This document shows, one piece after another, positions 61,153-64,000 of a DNA stretch of 64,000 nt. A program made the translations under genes and the position numbers. Source of the DNA: Corynebacterium lubricantis DSM 45231 (GTDB lineage: Bacteria > Actinomycetota > Actinomycetes > Mycobacteriales > Mycobacteriaceae); assembly GCF_000379425.1 (NCBI RefSeq), contig NZ_KB902185.1:1-64000 (forward strand), written 5' to 3'. How positions within the stretch are numbered: the first letter of the stretch is position 1; each line of letters opens with the position of its first letter. The notes below the pieces were generated by a model. The model searched no databases. It was not told where the DNA came from and saw nothing but the letters and a program-made list of their open reading frames with translations.

Positions 61153-62342
61153 CGTAGAAATACCAACTCGTCGCCACGCTTTTCGACGATAGCGTCGCCC
61201 ACCGAAGCGAGCGAGACCTCGCCGGTGTACTCTCCGCGATCGACGGGAATCGTGCGCTCGACGGTTTGGGCGGTCCAATCCGCCACGGCGATGCCCCCGT
61301 CAACCGGGTAGAGCAGCTTATTGTCCACGGCGATGCCGGTGCCAAGCGCTCCCTGGTAAATGGTCTGCACAGCCAACGTGTCAGGCTGCATCAACAAGAG
61401 GTTGTTCCCGTCGAAAAAGCTTTCATGTTCGGGGAGCTTCTTTATTGCCGGTTCATAGAGCGCGTCGATATTGGCAATCGGCTCGACCTTGGAGCGTGCC
61501 ACCTCGACACCTGCATCATCAATGCCGAGGACCTCCTCCGTGGTGGGGTCGTAGACGGCGGCTGTGTGCTCGCTGATGCCGACCAAAACTGCGCCGGACG
61601 ACACCGTGGCATTCGCACGAATTTCGGGCCCGCGCGAATCCTCAGGGGTGGTTTCTTGGAAGCGCAACCACGTCGTATCAGAGCACACCTCCGTGACAGC
61701 GAGGAGATCGGTGCTGGTCAGCGCGGAGGTGATCATGCAGCCGGGGTTGGGTTGCATATCGGCTTCTTGGGGTGCCTCTACCTCTCCGTACTCCACGGTA
61801 CGTACTAGGTCAGAGCGCCACAGTTCGGTGCGCAGCGCACCAACTGTACCGACACGTTCCGCCGAGGAAACAGAGACGACTTCATCGGGAGCATTCGACG
61901 ACCGAGTACCGGCGTACTTTCCGGTGCTTGCTTCGATGGCAACCACATCGCCGCAGCCCACGTTTGTGTGGTACGTAGCCACTGCTTTCCCCCACGCTGA
62001 AGAAAGAGCGCACAACTCGTCGTCACGCGAATATGCCCACGCCTCGGTGCCCTGCGGCGTATAGCCGCGCAACGTGTGCCCGTCGTAGCCCACGGCCAAA
62101 CCGGATGCCGCGATGGGAGCCAGCGCTGGCGACGACTCGGGGACCCGGGCGGTCTCCTGGAGCGCATCAGGAACGGCCGTGAGTTCGCCGTAATTCTCGT
62201 ACTCGCTCGATGCAGGAGTGAGCTCGGCGGTGCGGATCGGGGCCGTGAAAAAAGCAACGAGGACCACCACGATAACGACGGCGGAATTGATGCCGGTGGC
62301 GACGAGATCCTTCTTCGAGCGATTGAGCGGTGCACCTGCCAT
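61149..62342 (-). CDS. membrane-anchored beta-propeller-like protein (Rv3212-type)
   Basis: 397 residues: basic N-terminus, one membrane helix (about 15-35), then a repeat-rich extracytoplasmic part with strands such as GYTPQGTEAWAYSR and VVAIEASTGKYAG, typical of PQQ-like/WD propellers. Several cysteines (CALSS, VGCGD, CMITS) may form disulfides. The ATG follows directly after the rhlE stop, so rhlE and this gene are coupled; mycobacteria have the same pair (rhlE and Rv3212). Confidence 0.75.
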   Translation of the reverse strand: MAGAPLNRSKKDLVATGINSAVVIVVVLVAFFTAPIRTAELTPASSEYENYGELTAVPDALQETARVPESSPALAPIAASGLAVGYDGHTLRGYTPQGTEAWAYSRDDELCALSSAWGKAVATYHTNVGCGDVVAIEASTGKYAGTRSSNAPDEVVSVSSAERVGTVGALRTELWRSDLVRTVEYGEVEAPQEADMQPNPGCMITSALTSTDLLAVTEVCSDTTWLRFQETTPEDSRGPEIRANATVSSGAVLVGISEHTAAVYDPTTEEVLGIDDAGVEVARSKVEPIANIDALYEPAIKKLPEHESFFDGNNLLLMQPDTLAVQTIYQGALGTGIAVDNKLLYPVDGGIAVADWTAQTVERTIPVDRGEYTGEVSLASVGDAIVEKRGDELVFLR

Positions 62343-63686
62343 TTAGGAGCGGCCTCGGGAACGTGATTGGGAACGTGGCTGTCGGCGAGCAGAGCCCGAG
62401 CCGTGCGGACGGCGCGCCTGCTGATTAATTGACTTGGCGCCGACGACCTTGCGTGGTTCGCCGACAGTCGGTGCTGCATCCTGCGGGATGTCGAGGGCCT
62501 CGTAGAGTTCCGGTGAAGTGGAGAACCACTCCGGCGGTGCTGGCTGCTCCAAGCCGAGTTCTGCATTAATCGCTGTCCATTTATGCAGCTCGTCGTAACC
62601 CACCAGGGTCACTGCGGTGCCGGAATGTCCGGCGCGACCAGTGCGCCCAATGCGATGAACGTAGGTCATCGGATCGTCGGGAGTTTGGTAATTGATCACG
62701 TGGGTGACGTCGTCAACATCGATGCCGCGGGCGGCAACATCGGTGGCCACAAGAATTTCCACGGACCCATCGCGGAAGGCATTCAACGAGCGCTCCCTGG
62801 CCTCTTGCCCTAAGTCGCCGTGCACCGAACCGACGGAGAAACCACGCTTGGCCATATCTTCAGCCACCTCGGCTGCCGTGCGTTTGGTGCGTGTGAAGAT
62901 GATCGTGCGGCCGCGACCGTCGGCTTGCAAGATGCGCGCGGTGACCTCGGGCTTGTCCATCTTGTGGGCCTGGAACACCACCTGCTTCGTGGTGGCGTGT
63001 GTGGCGCCGGCATCCGCCGATTCCGCGCGGATATGCACTGGTTTATGCATGAAGGTACGCGCCAAGGTCAGGATGGGGCCGGGCATCGTGGCGGAAAACA
63101 GCATGGTTTGGTGCTTATGAGACAACGCCGACCAAATCTTCTCGATATCCGGCAAGAAACCAAGGTCGAGCATCTCGTCGGCCTCGTCGAGGACCAAGAT
63201 GGCCACCTTATCTAGGGTGAGCGAGCCACGCTCGTAGAGATCAAGCAGGCGCCCAGGAGTGCCCACCACCACGTCGACACCCGCTTCTAAGGCGTTGATT
63301 TGCTCCTCGTAAGGGCGTCCACCGTAGATATTGAGCACCTGGATGGGCAGGTTTGCTGCCGCACGAGTCAGATCTGCGCCCACCTGGACTGCGAGCTCAC
63401 GAGTCGGCACAACCACCAAGGCGCGCGGTGTACCGTCGAGCTCTGCGATGTCGCCGTCGTCAAAAACCCGGTCTAGCAGGGGAATTCCGAAAGCGTACGT
63501 CTTGCCCATGCCCGTACGAGCCTGCCCGATGAGGTCGGTTCCTTCCAATGCAAGAGGAAGCGTCAACTCCTGGATGGAAAACGTATGGGTGATTCCCTCT
63601 GCGGCGAGCGCGTCCGTGATTTCCGCGGCGACGCCGAGCTCGGTGAAGGTGGGAGTGGGCGTTGGGGCAACTACGTCAGAAGACAC
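62343..63686 (-). CDS. rhlE: DEAD-box RNA helicase (RhlE-type)
   Basis: 447 residues. Q-motif FSIQELTLPLAL, motif I ARTGMGKT, DEAD in VLDEADEMLDLGF, SAT, and HRIGRTGRAG. The C-terminal tail is basic and Ser/Arg-rich (RRPHGSGSARRQPRS), for RNA binding. The start is uncertain: GTG 63686 has TAAGAT 7 nt upstream (leaderless), while GTG 63707 is in frame 7 codons earlier, directly behind the TATTGT -10. Likely acts in cold/stress RNA remodelling. Confidence 0.88.
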   Translation of the reverse strand: MSSDVVAPTPTPTFTELGVAAEITDALAAEGITHTFSIQELTLPLALEGTDLIGQARTGMGKTYAFGIPLLDRVFDDGDIAELDGTPRALVVVPTRELAVQVGADLTRAAANLPIQVLNIYGGRPYEEQINALEAGVDVVVGTPGRLLDLYERGSLTLDKVAILVLDEADEMLDLGFLPDIEKIWSALSHKHQTMLFSATMPGPILTLARTFMHKPVHIRAESADAGATHATTKQVVFQAHKMDKPEVTARILQADGRGRTIIFTRTKRTAAEVAEDMAKRGFSVGSVHGDLGQEARERSLNAFRDGSVEILVATDVAARGIDVDDVTHVINYQTPDDPMTYVHRIGRTGRAGHSGTAVTLVGYDELHKWTAINAELGLEQPAPPEWFSTSPELYEALDIPQDAAPTVGEPRKVVGAKSINQQARRPHGSGSARRQPRSQSRSRGRS

Positions 63687-63710
63687 ACGAGCTATCTTAG
63701 CCGACACGAC

Positions 63711-63717
63711 TACAATA
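63711..63717. promoter_or_regulatory. overlapping -10 boxes, rhlE / DUF3107
   Basis: TACAATA reads as TACAAT on the plus strand (toward DUF3107) and TATTGT on the minus strand (toward rhlE), a second divergent promoter with shared -10 bases. Confidence 0.45.
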
Positions 63718-63778
63718 GAATCACTGTCGCATCCAGCGGCGAAACCAACAAATTAGAAGGATAGTGAAAACTCACATT

Positions 63779-64000
63779 ATGGATATCAAGATTGGTCTTG
63801 CAGAGAGCCCTCGCGAACTCGTTATCTCTAGCTCCGACTCGCAGGACGATGTTGTAGCAAAGATTACCCAGGCTATTGAGTCCAACCAGCCAACCGTGAC
63901 CCTGCAGGACGCGAAGGAGCGCAAGTTTGTTCTTCGCACCGACCGGATTTCTTACGTCGAGGTTGGTCAGTCCGCTCCTCACGCCGTGGGTTTTGCCGGC
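63779..64000 (+). CDS. DUF3107 family protein, cut by window end
   Basis: 74 codons visible, starting MDIKIGLAESPRELV, which matches DUF3107 proteins of actinobacteria (about 75 residues), so only the last residues are missing. Function unknown; in mycobacteria it lies next to rhlE too. GTG 63764 is an in-frame alternative with AGAAGG close by, but family members begin at MDIKIG. Confidence 0.8.
   Translation, partial: MDIKIGLAESPRELVISSSDSQDDVVAKITQAIESNQPTVTLQDAKERKFVLRTDRISYVEVGQSAPHAVGFAG

Noticed and set aside
63764-63777. GTGA-N4-TCAC near the DUF3107 start as a GlxR site
   Set aside because: The spacer is 4, not 6, so it does not fit the CRP-type site.
1-64000. CRISPR array, tRNA or rRNA genes
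   Set aside because: No regularly spaced direct repeats, cloverleaf with CCA-type arms or rRNA-like sequence was recognised on either strand.

Overview
The window is a chromosomal segment of a Corynebacterium species. Most of its gene blocks occur in the same order in C. glutamicum and related mycolic-acid bacteria: the NAD operon (ndnR-nadA-nadC-nadS), accD1/birA, purK-purE, the LCP-wbbL-manC-whcD-manB-manA mannose/cell-wall block, sahH-tmk-mtrA-mtrB-lpqB-comF-hpf-secA1, and rsgA-aroA-SRAP-sigH-rshA-whcE-rhlE. The DNA is moderately GC-rich. GTG starts are frequent, and many genes have a -10 box 6-8 nt before the start codon, which suggests leaderless mRNAs. No rRNA, tRNA or CRISPR array was found.

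Layout. 1-974: end of an IS256-type element inserted into an Abi_2 abortive-infection gene. 971-4864 (minus): NAD biosynthesis operon with its Nudix-type repressor. 5083-9125: a lipoprotein, a DMT transporter, a PhoD phosphatase and a MarR regulator. 9295-11212: small membrane protein plus membrane-anchored multicopper oxidase. 11214-18798 (minus): three nuclease genes in a row, a thermonuclease, an HNH protein and a 1732-residue helicase-nuclease; this is the most accessory-looking stretch. 19008-27836: acyl-CoA carboxylase beta subunit, biotin ligase, acetolactate decarboxylase, purK/purE, an SDR oxidoreductase and small unknowns. 27998-32269: AbgT transporter, AbgB-like hydrolase and GntP permease. 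32510-43188: cell-envelope sugar block (LCP ligase, rhamnosyltransferase, GDP-mannose route, WhiB regulator). 43626-54273: methyl-cycle and thymidylate genes, the MtrAB two-component system, ribosome hibernation and protein export. 54280-64000: EPSP synthase, RsgA, SRAP, the SigH/RshA stress system, ribosomal protein bL37, WhcE, and a DEAD-box helicase.

How the genes work together. NadA, NadC and NadS (Fe-S supply for NadA) form a repressor-controlled pathway. ManA, ManB and ManC lead from fructose-6-P to GDP-mannose for arabinogalactan, LAM and mannolipids, next to WbbL (galactan linker) and an LCP ligase. MtrA/MtrB/LpqB is the envelope-homeostasis signalling unit. SigH, RshA and WhcE form an oxidative/heat stress loop.

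The strongest unexplained signal is an asymmetric 13-mer, TCGTCGTRAAGCG. It occurs eight times exactly, plus several one-base variants, in different reading frames and in intergenic DNA. Other points of interest are the IS-truncated Abi gene with a possible hybrid promoter, the large helicase-nuclease, two divergent promoters whose -10 boxes overlap, and an apparent CTG start for mtrB.
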